64,000 bases of DNA from Hyperoodon ampullatus (taxonomy: Eukaryota; Chordata; Mammalia; Artiodactyla; Ziphiidae): contig OX457058.1 of assembly GCA_949752795.1 (NCBI GenBank), positions 155,692,353-155,756,352 on the forward strand, in the 5' to 3' direction. Under the pieces are notes generated by a model, which saw only the letters and a list, made by a program, of their open reading frames with translations, searched no databases and was not told where the DNA came from. Made by a program: the position numbers and the translations under genes. Below are positions 35,837-47,992 of this stretch, piece by piece (position 1 is the first letter of the stretch; every line of letters starts with the position of its first letter).

Positions 35837-36785
35837 TTTCCTTTCCTTCTTCCTTTTGATTCTTCCCATTAGTCTAACAGGAAAAAGATCACAAATTGGG
35901 GTAGAAGGCCTAGAAAGGAAGGGTGGATGAGGAGACAGTGAAAAATTGAACTTATTTCACCATTCAAATCCTAGCCCATATCTGTATGGTAAATTAGTTT
36001 TTAAAGGAATTTACCTAGACAGCCTCATTTAGTATGACAGCTCTATGAGATTCATGGAATATGCAGTCTACTTGAGAGATAAAAAATGAACACATGGGGA
36101 GTTAAGTAACAGCTCAGTTACTGAGACTGTAATAACTTTTTAAACTCACTACCTATTGTGTAAAAAAATTTTTTTTCAAGTATTTGGGAATCAAATGAGT
36201 TGGACTGAAGTGTTTTATTGTGGTCTCCACCATCAGCTAATGGGCTAATAGACCAAATCCATCCCGGCTACTTATATTCAGAATTATCAGTATAATAATT
36301 GGTTTAAGATCCTCATAGTTCGTTTACTCTCATTCCCTGACATGCATTAGTGCCCCCAGCCCTACTGCCACTGGCTTCAACTGTGAATCAACTTTCCCCC
36401 TGTTTCTCCATATCTAGTCTATTTCCATAAACCTGGCTTCTTCATTGTTCCTTATTAGTCTTCCTTAAGGCATGTTCTGCCCTGGGTCAGTTTTCCTTCA
36501 ATCTATGGCCAAGTTCTTGCTCAGATCTAGGAATGTGCCACTCGTGTGCATCTCTGCTCTAAACCAAGCATTATTTCTCAGAATGATAGCTGTGTTTCCG
36601 CTGTTCTTGATATTCATTTATGGTTTGGAAGGCTAGGGGGAACCAGAGGGTGGCTTTAATAACCAAGTGTCCAGGGTCTCTAGGAGTTCAAGGTCTCTTT
36701 AGGAAACAGTTCCAAGACATCAATGGAAGAGATGTCAGGGTAGCGTATCACTAACTAACATTTAAGTTATTATTGCTATAGGAGA
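35837..36785. other. Unique noncoding sequence
   Basis: Nothing coding and no clear repeat family was recognised. Confidence 0.4.
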
Positions 36786-37340
36786 CTAGAGAAAAGTCAC
36801 TTTGGGTTGGGGGATCAGGGAAGACTTCATAGAAGTTATGAGATTTGAGCTGCGTTATGTTGATAACGAAATGGAAGATGCCATAACCAAAAGAGTAGTG
36901 GTATAAATGCTCAAAGAGTTCTCAGTGGCACAATCAAGTTTCCTACAGGTAGTACAGGAAAGTAGCCCCTTTGCTCTAGGAAATAATTTTGAGAGGAAGT
37001 TGGAGATCATTTTGCCTGGAATGGTTTCTGCATGCCAGTTAACTCACTCATCCAACAGATATTGATTGAGTACCTACTCAATAAATTCCAGGCACTCTTT
37101 TAGGTCCCCCAAATTCAGCAATGAACAGGACAGGAAAGGTTCTTTCCTTCATGCTGATTATATCCTAAGTGTGGAACAAACAAAAATAAGAAGATAACAT
37201 ATATGGTAATGTCAGATAGTCATAGTGCTATGGGACATTAAAGCAAGGGAATGTGATAGAGCATCATTGGAAGGATTAAACACCATTTTAGAGAGGACAG
37301 AGATGGTCACTTGGAGTAGGTGACATTTAAATTGAGATTT
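36786..37340 (-). mobile_element. L2 LINE relics
   Basis: Two fragments are present. 36786-36910 holds 'cagggaagacttcatagaag' and 'gatttgagctgcg'. 37045-37340 starts 'tcatccaacagatattgatt', passes 'ggcactcttttaggtccccc' and ends 'aggtgacatttaaattgaga'. Both are L2 3'-region sequence in reverse. The second is cut by the SINE at 37341. Confidence 0.7.
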
Positions 37341-37558
37341 GGGGCTTCCCTGGTGGCGCAGTGGTTGAGAGTCTGCCTGCCGATGCAGGGGACACGGGTT
37401 TGTGCCCCGGTCCGGGAGGATCCCACATGCGGCGGAGCGGCTGGGCCCATGAGCCATGGCCACTGAGCCTGCGCGTCCGGAGCTTGTGCTGCGCAACGGG
37501 AGAGGCCACAGCAGTGAGAGGCCCACATACCTCAAAAAAAAAAAAAAAAAAAAAAAAA
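37341..37558 (+). mobile_element. CHR-type SINE, short form, with pure poly(A)
   Basis: It starts ggggcttccctggtggcgca, lacks the 'acaactactga' module and ends in an uninterrupted run of about 25 A. The low divergence and pure A tail suggest a young insertion. I found no convincing TSD. It sits in an L2 relic. Confidence 0.93.
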
Positions 37559-38385
37559 GTCAGGAAGTCAAACTATAGTGCCCAGGTATTCAAAGAGAAT
37601 CAGGATTTGACTAAATTCACATCAAGTAGCATTTATCCGGTGTCTACCATGTGCCAGTCACTTGCTTCCCTTGATATACTTTATCCCTTTTAATTGTATG
37701 AAACAGAGGAGAAGGAATGAGGCTGGGCAGAGCTGCAGGGGAGAGACTGGCTGTGAAGGCTGTAAATGACAAATGTTGGGCACAGTGATCTTTGAGAAAA
37801 ATTCTAAGTCATCCATGGCTTTGATTGCTAACCTGGGAGTAGATGTAAAAGTCAGATGGCCAGTCCTGGAGCCTAGAAAACCTGAAGTGGTTTTAAAGAT
37901 AATGATGGTACTGGTAAATAGTGATGGGTGACAGGGGGCTTTCAACGTTTCGCTTGAGTATCGGTGGGAAGCAGCAAGGTCAGCAGCTACAGTTACAGCG
38001 TAGACTTCTGGATCTGTGTCCCTGGAGAGAAAGTTGATCTGAGCTAGTGTAGAAGATCTGGGGAGAACTTGTGTAAAAAGTGACAATGAGAACCAAACAA
38101 GCAGTTGGGTTCTCTGGGTGGATAAAGTAGAATATTGGAAAGAACTGAGTTGAATTTAAGAAATAACTATAATCAGTGGATCATGAAGAGAGGAGTTAGC
38201 AAAGGAGAACACAAAAATCTTATCATTAACATGATATATAATAACACTAAACTAGGAATTAGGAAACCTGTGTGCTAGACTCTGTTATACACAAGAGATT
38301 GGTATTATCTAGGCCTCAGATTCTTCAGTCTGAAAAATAAGGGGATTGGATTAGGTGATGGCTAATCCACCTTTTTGTTTAAAAT
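37559..38385. other. Unique sequence with MIR fragments
   Basis: A short antisense MIR fragment lies at about 37622-37700 ('ggtgtctaccatgtgccagt'). A degraded sense MIR-like piece lies at about 38240-38375 ('gaattaggaaacctgtgtgc', 'ggcctcagattcttcagtct'). The remainder has no recognised content. Confidence 0.5.
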
Positions 38386-38397
38386 ACTATTATACTG

Positions 38398-38619
38398 GGG
38401 CTTCCCTGGTGGTGCAGTGGTTGAGATTCCGCCAGCCGATGCAGGGGCACGGGTTCATGCCCCGGTACGGGAAGATCCCACATGCTGCGGAGCGGCTGGG
38501 CCTGTGAGCCATGGCCGCTGAGCCTGCGCGTCCGGAGCCTGTGCTCCGCAATGGGAGAGGCCACAACAGTGAGAGACCCGTGTACCGCAAAAACCAAAAC
38601 AAAACAAAAAAGAAACAAA
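38398..38619 (+). mobile_element. CHR-type SINE, short form
   Basis: The short form has a head ggcttccctggtggtgcag and an A-rich tail broken by C and G (ccaaaacaaaac). The TSD is near-perfect: actattatactg at 38386-38397 and actattattctg at 38620-38631. It lies about 0.8 kb from the previous short SINE, in the same orientation. Confidence 0.94.
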
Positions 38620-38631
38620 ACTATTATTCTG

Positions 38632-40919
38632 TGGAGTACAGAGAAGCTTAGTGGTATCAAGCTTAAGGCAGCAAGTGAGAAAGTATTTCACCTTCCCAGG
38701 TTTTCAGGCCATGTTCAGCTTTGTTTTATTTGAATGTAATTTACGGTTTCTTTCTCATGGGGTGAAAGAACATAGACATTGTAGAAATGTTTAAATCAAT
38801 GTGTGTTTACTGGGGCGCAGGCAATGGCTTCATGACTAGAAGCGAAAAGGGTTATTAGGCTAGTTAATATGTTGATTTAAGTAATGCTGGGTTTTGAATG
38901 GTAGTAACCAGGCTCTTACTAGGATATCACATTAGTTTGTGTCCTAACTCTGCCTTTGCCAAGGACATGTGGGTGACTCGAATTTGGTAAGAGAGGGCTG
39001 TCTGCTGAGCTACCCCCACTGCTGTTAGAGCACAGGCGCAGAGATGGAACTTTGAGCATACCTGTTTTCCCTGCCAGCAGATTTGTCACAGAAACAGACT
39101 CCCTACGCTCATTATCAAAAAACTCATATGTAATCTTCAATTCACATTTTGTTCACCTTTCTCTCCATTGCATTTATCAAGTTCAGAAACTAGACTGTCA
39201 GCTGCCAGACAGGCTGCTGTTCTTCTTAAGAGATAGGTAAAAACCATTTAGTAATTCATTATCAAAGCTTACAGCTCTCGCAGGTGTTTTGGCCTTCATT
39301 TCAATTATTCTAAAAAAGCAAGCAGTAAAGAAAGGAAAAGTGCCTGGGACAATTAGATGGGCTCTCCAGTTGTCAAAAATCAAATTTTCACCCCTACCAA
39401 TGCAAGTTCATATTCTGTTCTTAAGTCATCACAGGGAAACACAAGATGTTCATTGTCAGTTAGACTGTCTAAAAAGCTTGTCCAAAATCTGTAAAGTTGT
39501 CATTCCACATATATTCTCACGGCAGAAACCAGAGATCCAACTTCCCATGCTTAAACTTTCTGACTAGACAAATGGATCCTCTGAGATGATGTCTTAGATG
39601 AACATATGAGCTGGAGTTGCAAACAGAGTAATATGGTTTTAAGTTATTGGAACCCAGATAGTATAGAAGATTAATCTATGGAGTATGGAAAAAAGATCTG
39701 AAGCATGGTGTCTGCTCATGAGGCCTTTACACCAAGAACTCCAATGTGATGCCTACAGTGAAGGATATAGGAGGTCAGAAAAGAGGCTGAGTTTCTGAGG
39801 AAATGGTAGTTTATCTGGAGTTTCACCCACCTACAGCAATTGCAGGGACACTCTTTGTTACTTGAGTTCCTCTCCAGGTGGCGATCTAACTCAGCCTGGA
39901 GTTCCAGAGCAAGAGTTGGTTAGGGGGTGTGCTTAATCTGACTTTTGCTTCATGGGTGAAGTAAAAGAGAAAAAGTGAGGGTCCTTGAGCAAATGTGGCT
40001 TGAGAGTCCCTGTCAAGAGGTCCAACAGAAATAGGAGAACTGGGTTGGATTTAGGCTGTAACCAGGGATAGACATGACAGCGCTCACTTGGTTTTTATCC
40101 TTGAGGTATATGGGAGCAAGTTTCACCAGAAGCAAAATTTCAGCCGGAAGCCAGGCTTTTTGAACTGAGGACTCTGTCTCTTCCTCTGCTAGAAAGTGAC
40201 GAGGTCTCAGACCCTGCCCTGGTTGGTTCACAGGTGGATACATCCTCAAGTAGGTAGGAGTAATTCTTGTTTTATTTACTAAAGCACACCTCAGAAAGGA
40301 AAACAGTCCATTCTGGAGGCATTATGGGAGGTAAGACAGGCCCGTGATGGGTTGCCTATTTGATCACTGTGAATTTTCTCTCTGTGATGTCTTTTCCACC
40401 AGGAGCCTAGTCATGGGAAAAAAAGAACTATAACCAGTAACTGTCAGTCTTCTCCAAGGAGTCAGACAGCCAGCTTCCCTCTAGGCTACACAGAGATTGG
40501 CTCTGGTGTATAATTTACTGCAACATGTCAGAGCGGTTCAACAATTTTCCATGCAAGTTGTCTATATATCAGAGTAGACAAAAAATAAAATCTTTAGCAT
40601 GTAAAAACCTTACAAAGGAGTTGTTAATAGTGGCAAAGAATCTAGGAGGATAATTTTGGAGCCATTTATGAAATAGTTATATACCTATGTTAAAGGCCAT
40701 TTTGGCAAACCAAGGGGTCTCTTCTACCCACCACCCAGACTCACAAAAACTAGGGCTCTGATAACCATGATTGTAATGACTGAATTCCCCACATCTACTA
40801 GCCTACTATAATCATCATGGTGTCTTCACAAGAAACTGTTCATTTTATTGCATCCCATGGCTACCTCCATTCCCTGTATGATTATTTAAGAAGCATTTTG
40901 TTGAGGTGGTTCTTCATTA
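38632..40919. other. Unique noncoding sequence, possible conserved element
   Basis: No gene or young repeat is seen in about 2.3 kb. 39160-39430 is free of repeat signatures and rich in homeobox-like cores such as gtaattcattatc. It is a candidate conserved noncoding element. Open frames are under 95 codons. Confidence 0.4.
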
Positions 40920-41276
40920 TGTTTAATTTAAGACCATTTATTCATTAACTCATTTACACAGCACACATTAGTTGAACATATATAATGTGCCTGGCACTGG
41001 AAAAACAGAATAATAAAGCACCATTCTCATCCTTGAACTCATCTTATACTATTTGTAAAGGTTAAAAGCAATTATAATACAGAGTGAGAAATATCAAGTC
41101 ACATGCAAATTGCTTAAGAAGATAGCAACTAACTGTCTAGGTTGGTTGGAAGGATTCACAGAGAAGGTGACATTTGTTCAGGGCCTTGAAGAATGAGTAG
41201 GAGTTTCCTAGTGAATCAGGGGAAGAAGAGGACTTTGTATCAAAGGAGCTGCATGCATGAAGACACAGAAGACATG
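40920..41276 (-). mobile_element. L2 LINE relic
   Basis: The plus strand shows 'accatttattcattaactca', 'taatgtgcctggcactggaa', 'gagaaggtgacatttgttca' and 'gggccttgaagaatgagtag', the L2 3' region in reverse. Confidence 0.72.
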
Positions 41277-41400
41277 ACACAAGTTCAAATCTGGATTTCA
41301 CCACTTACACGCTGGGTAAAGTCATTTAACTGATTTTCAAGCCTCAATATATCCTTATTTGTAAAATATAGATATGTTATTTCCTGTCTACTCACAAATT
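41277..41400 (+). mobile_element. MIR fragment
   Basis: 'aagttcaaatctggatttca', 'ccacttacacgctgggtaaa' and 'tccttatttgtaaaatatag' are degraded MIR core segments. Confidence 0.6.
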
Positions 41401-42813
41401 TGAGACTCAGATATCCTCATGTTTTTGAAATTAGTTTGAAAATGAGGAGGCTGGGAATGATTCCTGGATAGGTTAGATGGTTGTCCAACTGGTGCCCTTC
41501 ATGAGGGGAAGAGACAGTACACTGCTCGTCACCACAGTGAAGGTTCAGGGCTGTGAGGACCACAGCGGGCAGGGGAGACAGACATTAGTGATGGTGCTGA
41601 GAAGTTAATCTGTTTCCCTTTTTAAAATAGCTCTTCATGGAGGCTGTCAGTGGGACTCTCTCCCCAGCCAGATTTATGGCTTCTGAATGACATTGTTTTA
41701 CTTTGCCATTTGGAGGCTAAACAAGGCTGGAGGGAACAAAAGTCTCATTTTCCTATCAGTGGCAAATGCATATCAATCAATGTAACTGAAGTCCAGATGG
41801 AGTAATTTATGGGAGACCCATTGCACACTCCCTTGTGTTCTTTCTCTCTCTCTCTCCTCCCCCCCACCCCTTTCCCTCCTGTTCTTTCCACCATCCTTTC
41901 TTTCTGCCCCTTTCTGGTATTCAGACCTGTCCACATGAAAAGCATAAGCCAATTAGAAAATATTGCTCTCCCTCTCTTCAACCCGTGTCTCTTGATGTTT
42001 AGGTCTGTTTGGCAGCTGTTCTTCTCCAAAGGACACATCTTAAAAAAAAAAAAGGCATCTCTCACTTTAATGAGGGCCATTTAGATATTAATCATCAGAA
42101 GTAAATAATGAAGAAAGACTTCCTTTTCTTGGAAGTCATATACACAGAGAGCTAATTAGCCAGTGCTATGCAGGAGGAGAAATGCTCTACCTGTAGCCCA
42201 GGGTTGACTTTTCCAATGACCACTTAGAAATCAAGGATGGGAAATGAGCAACATTTTATAGGCTCTTGTATTAATTATTTTGGGGGAGTGGATGTAAGTT
42301 CTGCAGTGGGGCAAACACTCCCAGATTATTCTTGGGGAGATGAATCGTATACTTTAATAAAAATTTGTAAAGGCTTTAATTACAGTGCATGGTTTACGTG
42401 TAAGATGCAATAATATAACCGGATAAGAGGCTCTCTCTCTGAGTAGAGCTTATACGTATATCCTGATGAAATAGAAAGGATGGAATGTACATTTTTTGAG
42501 GATATACAAAAGGAACTTGGGGACCAATAGAAGAGAAGGGTGAAACATTTGTTGACTTTTATTGTTTGAAGAATTCTTGTTAAAAAGGATAGTGGTCCAC
42601 TACTTTTTAATTTCACTGATACATGAGCAGGGAGGAATAGAAAAGAGATGAAGAGGACTAATGTAAATTGAACTTCAATGAAATATCATTATTGTTTATT
42701 TCCTGTATCATAGGTTTTTCAAAGTAGGATCTTTCTTTTCGGGTTGGTATGATTTAGGTATCATCTTACCACAAGAAAAAGGCTGTAATGGTGGAGGGAG
42801 GGTATGTTCAAGT
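41401..42813. other. Unique sequence, possible conserved elements
   Basis: No gene is seen. 41580-42120 and 42240-42460 lack repeat signatures and contain AT-rich, homeobox-like words (atatcaatcaatg, attaattatttt, tttaattacag). A CT-rich run lies at 41840-41900 and an A-run at 42042-42053. Confidence 0.4.
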
Positions 42814-43060
42814 CAGAGGATTAATATTTATAAAGCACCTGCTATGAATGAGGTACTATACTTTTTTACATACACTATCTCATTTAACCAACAATTCTAT
42901 AAATTAGATTATTTCTAAATTTATTTTACAAATGAGAAAACTGAAAATAAAAGAGGCTAAGTAACTTGATCAATGTTACATAGCCATGATATATCAGTCA
43001 GGATTTAAATCCAGGTGTGTCAGACTCTTAATTCCAGACTCTTCATATTTTACTATGATG
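42814..43060 (-). mobile_element. MIR relic
   Basis: The plus strand shows 'taaagcacctgctatgaatg', 'tttacaaatgagaaaactga', 'ggctaagtaacttgatcaat' and 'caggatttaaatccaggtgt', the full MIR order in reverse. Confidence 0.82.
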
Positions 43061-44429
43061 CCCAATAACTATTTGTTGATAGACTCATCTTTATTCAAGG
43101 CAAGAGGGTGGACCCATTGGCTTCTCTTAGCCTTTCCATTAATCTATTATCAGAAATAAATTGACTGTAATAAGAATAATTCCTAGTATTATTATAGTAG
43201 CAGACATCTTTGTGTTGCCTAACTGGCATCCTTGCCCTGTCTTTGGGCAACGGAATTTGTTTTTCTAACGGGTATTAAAAACTTCATTCTTCTGATGAAG
43301 GTGGGAACTCCTTCTGCTCCAGCTCGCTTCCAGTTATAAGGTTGGGCACATAATCTAGACCTGATCAATCAGAGTAGACTATTCTTCTGTCCACAGCTGT
43401 TGATTTTTCATGCTTTCCAAGGTGATTTTACCTTTCTGCTAGTCATCAGGGAAGATGCTCTCTTTCCACTGGAGTTATTAAGCACGTATAATTCAAGGCT
43501 GAGACTACTAGTAGGATCCATTTCCATTAATTTGAAATAAAAGAGCTTGTCTGAGATATAAGGAAGAAAAAGAGTCAAGCCCTGTTGATACTCTTTAAGA
43601 CCCTGGGTGCAGCCACATCTGGACCCCATTTTTTTAATTCTTTAAAGGGATGTGACTCTATAATGTTTTTATTTTATCTTGGTTTATGTTATTTGCAACC
43701 AACTTAATTTTTAAATACATAAAAATCTGGCAGTGTTATCTTATTTTGTGTGAGTGGCTGATAAAAAATGTATCTATAGTCAACGAGACAGTGCTGATCA
43801 CATCCCATAATAGTGGACACAAGTCTGATCCAAACCTTGTGAAGACTTTGGCACCTGCCCTTGTTTCCCAGATTATCTTTGAACTTCTCTGAAGGATCAA
43901 CTGGTTGCCCAACAAATACATTTAGTGCCTCAGGCTCTGTGTAATGCCTGGGGGAATGCCTGGATTGGCCTTGATTGAGCCATCTCTCTTCCCTGTGAGG
44001 TCCCAGAGGCTGCTGTAAACTCAAGGAATAAAGCCAAATGAGAAATGAGGTGCTGATTTATTATCAATTGTACGTGTGTTCAGAAGCCCCAACAGCTTTC
44101 CTATAAACTTGGTTGGAGCATAGTGTTTAGGTCCAAACCTAAGCCCTCTAATTCAAATCTTAACTCTAGCCAGTGGTAATACCACAGTGCCCAGTACTGG
44201 TTAGTAAAACATATAAGAGGATGATAAGTAGATCAGACTTTAATCAAGAATCTAAATGTGGGTCAGCTTCCTGCACAGCCAGGGAACAGGGTAGACAGCC
44301 ACGCCCAAATGAATGAGCTTTCAATTTCAGTGCATTTTTCCACTAGAAAAACATGGCCCAATCAATGTCCTGTTCAATCCAGGGAATCAGATTGGGAAAA
44401 AGGAGTATATCATCCACAGATTTTGGTAC
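43061..44429. other. Unique sequence with an unassigned repeat
   Basis: No gene is seen. Around 43340-43380 the words 'ggttgggcacataatctaga' and 'gatcaatcagagtagac' recall a common ancient repeat, but I cannot assign it. Confidence 0.4.
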
Positions 44430-44485
44430 TTTATCATCACCATCATTATCATCATCATCATCATCATGATCATCATCATAATCAT
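44430..44485 (+). repeat. Imperfect (ATC)n microsatellite
   Basis: ATC/CAT units continue for about 56 bases with several substitutions (caccatcattatcatc, catgatcatc, catcataatc). Frames across it encode runs of His or Ile and are artefacts. Confidence 0.93.
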
Positions 44486-44830
44486 GTATGCTAGCATACA
44501 CCTCCTAAGTGATTTCTGATGTAAAGATGTACTGAAAACACAGTGCTTGAGAACTGGTCAGCACTGTGGAAATCACTGCACTATCTTCATGTATGATGCT
44601 TCTTTGTCTCTACTGAATTTGTTTATATTTCCTCCTATATGTGGGCCTGCTCTCCAGGGATAGACCATAGTGGGAAAAAGCCTTTATGTTGTGTTACAGT
44701 GATCTACTGAGGAGGAGCCCCACATGTGTGTGTTTTCAGGAAGTCATGTTATGGGGTGTGTATGTCTATTAACATAATCACTGAAGAGAGCCAGGGTCCA
44801 TAGGGACTACTTGAGATCATCTTTCTAACC
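44486..44830. other. Unique sequence
   Basis: Nothing was recognised. Confidence 0.35.
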
Positions 44831-45019
44831 CAGTAATTTTCAAGTTTAGCTGCATGACAGAATGCCTGGAGAGCTTATTAAAAACACTGGTTCCTGGGCT
44901 CCACTCAAGACCTACTGAATCAGAATCTCTTCTGGTAGGAGGGTAAGGCATAGGAATATTTATTTATAACAACTTTATAACAACTTCCTCAGGTGATTCT
45001 TCCTCAGGTGATTCTTCCT
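44831..45019 (+). mobile_element. MER5A-type hAT DNA transposon relic
   Basis: The segment order matches MER5A: 'cagtaattttcaagtttagc', 'tgcctggagagcttattaaa', 'ctgggctccactcaagacct', 'actgaatcagaatctcttct' and then 'cctcaggtgattct'. MER5A is a short, non-autonomous, palindrome-ended hAT-Charlie element. Two tandem duplications lie inside it: an 11-bp unit at 44965-44986 and a 15-bp unit at 44985-45014. Confidence 0.8.
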
Positions 45020-45718
45020 AGCCCTTGGGGATTCCTTTATCTTTTACCTTCAATTTAAAAAACATCACTCTGAAGTCTCATGAGCCAGGTAAGAATCTAA
45101 CCTATATTCAAAGACGTTTAGAAAAATATATCTGCAACCGCTCTCAACAACAAATTCTTTTGTCCAATAAACTTCATTTTCAAAATGCTATATCACATCT
45201 CACATAAATCCCTGGCATTGCAGAATAAGTCTGTTTCCAGTCCCTTTCCTATTGTTATTGTTGACATTGTTGTTTTGTGCTGCTACTGAGGCCCAGGTGG
45301 AGAGCAAGTAAGGTCACAGAATGCTTTCTTAGCTGCTTCTTGGTTCTTTGTTCTATTTTTTATTTGTCTTCTGATTCCAGGGTGTCCATGCTTGGGATGT
45401 TTCTCTTTCTCTCAGTAAGATCCATTACTTGAATCTCATCTGGATCTAGATAAAGTGGCTGAAAGTGGCATCAAAATGAATCAGATTTGCAGGGGTAGGG
45501 AAGAGGGTAGAGAATCATGAAAGGGAACAGAGTGAGGGTCTGGGAACCTGAATGTGAGTTTGAAGAGGAAATGGTAATTCCAATAAGTGTCTTTGTTTTT
45601 TTCCCCTTTTGCATTCTCCTGGTACCTAATCCACTTGGCATAATCCTCTTAATTGCATGTGTTCTATCAGTATTTTATCTGATCTACTTCTCTGACAATC
45701 CTTTCTAAGGTTTGCTAG
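45020..45718. other. Unique noncoding sequence
   Basis: Nothing coding or repeated was recognised. Confidence 0.4.
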
Positions 45719-45733
45719 CTTCCTGCTATTTTT

Positions 45734-45944
45734 TTTTTTTTTTTTTTTTTTTGTGGTACGCGGGCCTCTCACTGTTGTGGCCTCTCCCATTGCGGAGCAC
45801 AGGCTCCGGATGCGCAGGCTCAGCAGCCATGGCCCACGGGCCCAGCCGCTCCGCGGCATATGGGATCCTCCCAGACCGGGGCACGAACACGTATCCCCTG
45901 CATCGGCAGGCGGACTCTCAACCACTGCGCCACCAGGGAGGCCC
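45734..45944 (-). mobile_element. CHR-type SINE, short form
   Basis: The element is antisense with a T-run of over 20 bases on the left. A perfect 15-bp TSD, cttcctgctattttt, lies at 45719-45733 and 45945-45959. Low divergence suggests a young copy. Confidence 0.96.
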
Positions 45945-45959
45945 CTTCCTGCTATTTTT

Positions 45960-46232
45960 GAGAACGTCTAAATATTACATGGGAAAATCAACACTGTTTC
46001 TCCATTTTGATACAAATTTGAGTTTAGGGGATGCTTAGAAGATGAGAGCCCTTTGTGTAGTTTGGAGTTATTTGAAAAGTCTGGGAGCAATGTTTCCAGC
46101 TTTCAAAATTTGGTAGGGAGAGACCTGAACAGTCTTTCTCCTTTGTAAGTTGAATCCTAATTTGTACACTGTTGGTATGGGTCAGGGGACTGCTGGGCTG
46201 AATCAGAGGATGGCAGGGTAGAGGGAACTTTT
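45960..46232. other. Unique sequence
   Basis: Nothing was recognised between the two SINEs. Confidence 0.35.
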
Positions 46233-46246
46233 AAAATATATTAGCC

Positions 46247-46624
46247 TTGGGACTTCCCTGGTGGTGCAGTGGTTAAGAATCCGCCTGCCAATGCAGGGGA
46301 CACAGGTTCAAGCCCTGGTCCAGGAAGATCCCGCATGCTGGGGAGCAACTAAGCCTGTGCGCCACAACTACTGAGCGTGCGCTCTAGAGCACGTGAGCTA
46401 CAACTACTGAGCCCACGTGCTGCAACTACTGAAGCCTGCGTGCCGCAACTACTGAAGCCTGCGTGCCTAGAGCCCATTCTCCGCAACAAGAGAACCCGCC
46501 ACAATGAGAAGCCCGCTCACTGCAACGAAAAGTAGCCCCCACTCACCACAACTAGAGAAAGCCCAATGAAGACCCAACACAGCCAGAAATAAATAAATAA
46601 ATAAATTTATTTAAAAAAATATAT
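46247..46624 (+). mobile_element. CHR-type SINE, long form with expanded internal module
   Basis: The head is gggacttccctggtggtgca. The body has four copies of the 'caactactga' module. Two of these are a perfect 23-bp tandem repeat at 46422-46444 and 46445-46467. The tail is (AAAT)n. The TSD atatattagcc lies at 46236-46246 and 46625-46635. It is longer than the other long-form copies because of the expansion. Confidence 0.95.
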
Positions 46625-46635
46625 ATATATTAGCC

Positions 46636-47804
46636 CACGTGCCTAGGTGCTGACAACATTAATCAGTAGCTGTTAAAGTTCTTTAATAAGCTTGGCACTG
46701 CTTTTGTTTGTGTCATCAAGGAAATGAGAGCATACCATAGATAAAGGCTGGGATTTTCTTCCTATAGACCCAGGCCTATCTGTGTTCTGCCTTCTGCAGA
46801 GAATGACCTCAGGGCTAAAAAGGCATGACCACTTGCCCCAGTGCTTCAGTCCCTCTGCTTGACATTATACCATAATTACTTCATCCCGTTGGTTGGGAAT
46901 TCAAATGTCTCTAAATTAAAATATTCCTGAGAGAGGTCTAACCTTAATCCCTTTGTCAGCTTACTCTGTAATTATCATTTAATACTTTAGGAGAGATTAG
47001 CCTACAACCAATGGAAATCAAGATAGTGGTCATGCAGTGAGTTCTCCTGGTTTGGGTACTTTGTAGCAGAGTGACCTTGATTTTTACATTTCTCTAGGTC
47101 CTTAATTCTTCATTGTTTTAAGTAGAAGGACTAGGTGATAAGCTCTCCAAATGCATTCCTGAATTGCTCCCTGAAAGAGGGTTGATAAAGCCTTCCTTCA
47201 TGGCTTTCTTCATCTTGTTCCTGGAACTCAGGTCATAGAATTGTGCAGCTAGTGAAACAAAAAGAGAGTGTGGCTAGAATGAAGCCATGGGAAGCCTAGA
47301 TTGCCATAAAATTGCTTAGTTGCAAACCCCGAACAGCTGCATCCCAGAGATGAGTTTGCAAAGGAGGAGTATTTTATGGGATGTCACAGCTCAAGAGCAG
47401 AAAAATAGGCTGATACGATCAGAAAGCATGCCGGGACATTGTGGACATCTGCCGTGCAGGATGACATCAAGTGGCTGGCTGAACACCGTCTGCAATCCCT
47501 CTCTTGACTTTGAAGACACCCCTGGGCCTCAAACTTCAAATCTGCACAGAAAGCACTGTAGCCAGCAGGCTTGGCTTTCTCGTGTCAACATGATGCAAAT
47601 GTTTCTGTGGATACAGGGTTTGGAGTCAGGAGAACTGGATTCCAGTATGATATCTGCCCCCCAGGCATTATTATTAACTTTGAGCTTTCCTATATCCTAA
47701 GCACGGAGCTGCTTTACATACTTATCTCATTCAGGTTGTGACCTTGGGCTCTTAATTTCTGTGGATCTTCATTTTTGTATCAATAAAAATGGTACATTTC
47801 TGCC
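46636..47804. other. Unique noncoding sequence
   Basis: No repeat family was recognised. The 126-codon frame at 47320-47700 has no motif I know and no supporting signals. Confidence 0.4.
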
Positions 47805-47992
47805 TTATCCGATAATAGTAACTAACATTTACTGAGGGCTTACTATGAGCCCGGCACTGTGGTAAGCGCTTTTTATGCATGTCTCTTATTTAATACTTAC
47901 AATAATCCTAAGAAGTAGGTAGGAATTATGATTATTTACAGATGGGGAAACTTAACTGAACTAAGTGGAATAAAGCAGCACTGAATGGAGTT
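47805..47992 (-). mobile_element. MIR relic
   Basis: The plus strand shows 'actaacatttactgagggct', 'gcccggcactgtggtaagcg' and 'ttatttacagatggggaaac', the MIR 3' half in reverse. Confidence 0.82.

Noticed and set aside
37341..37580. TSD for the short SINE at 37341
   Set aside because: No convincing direct repeat was found on the two sides of this SINE.
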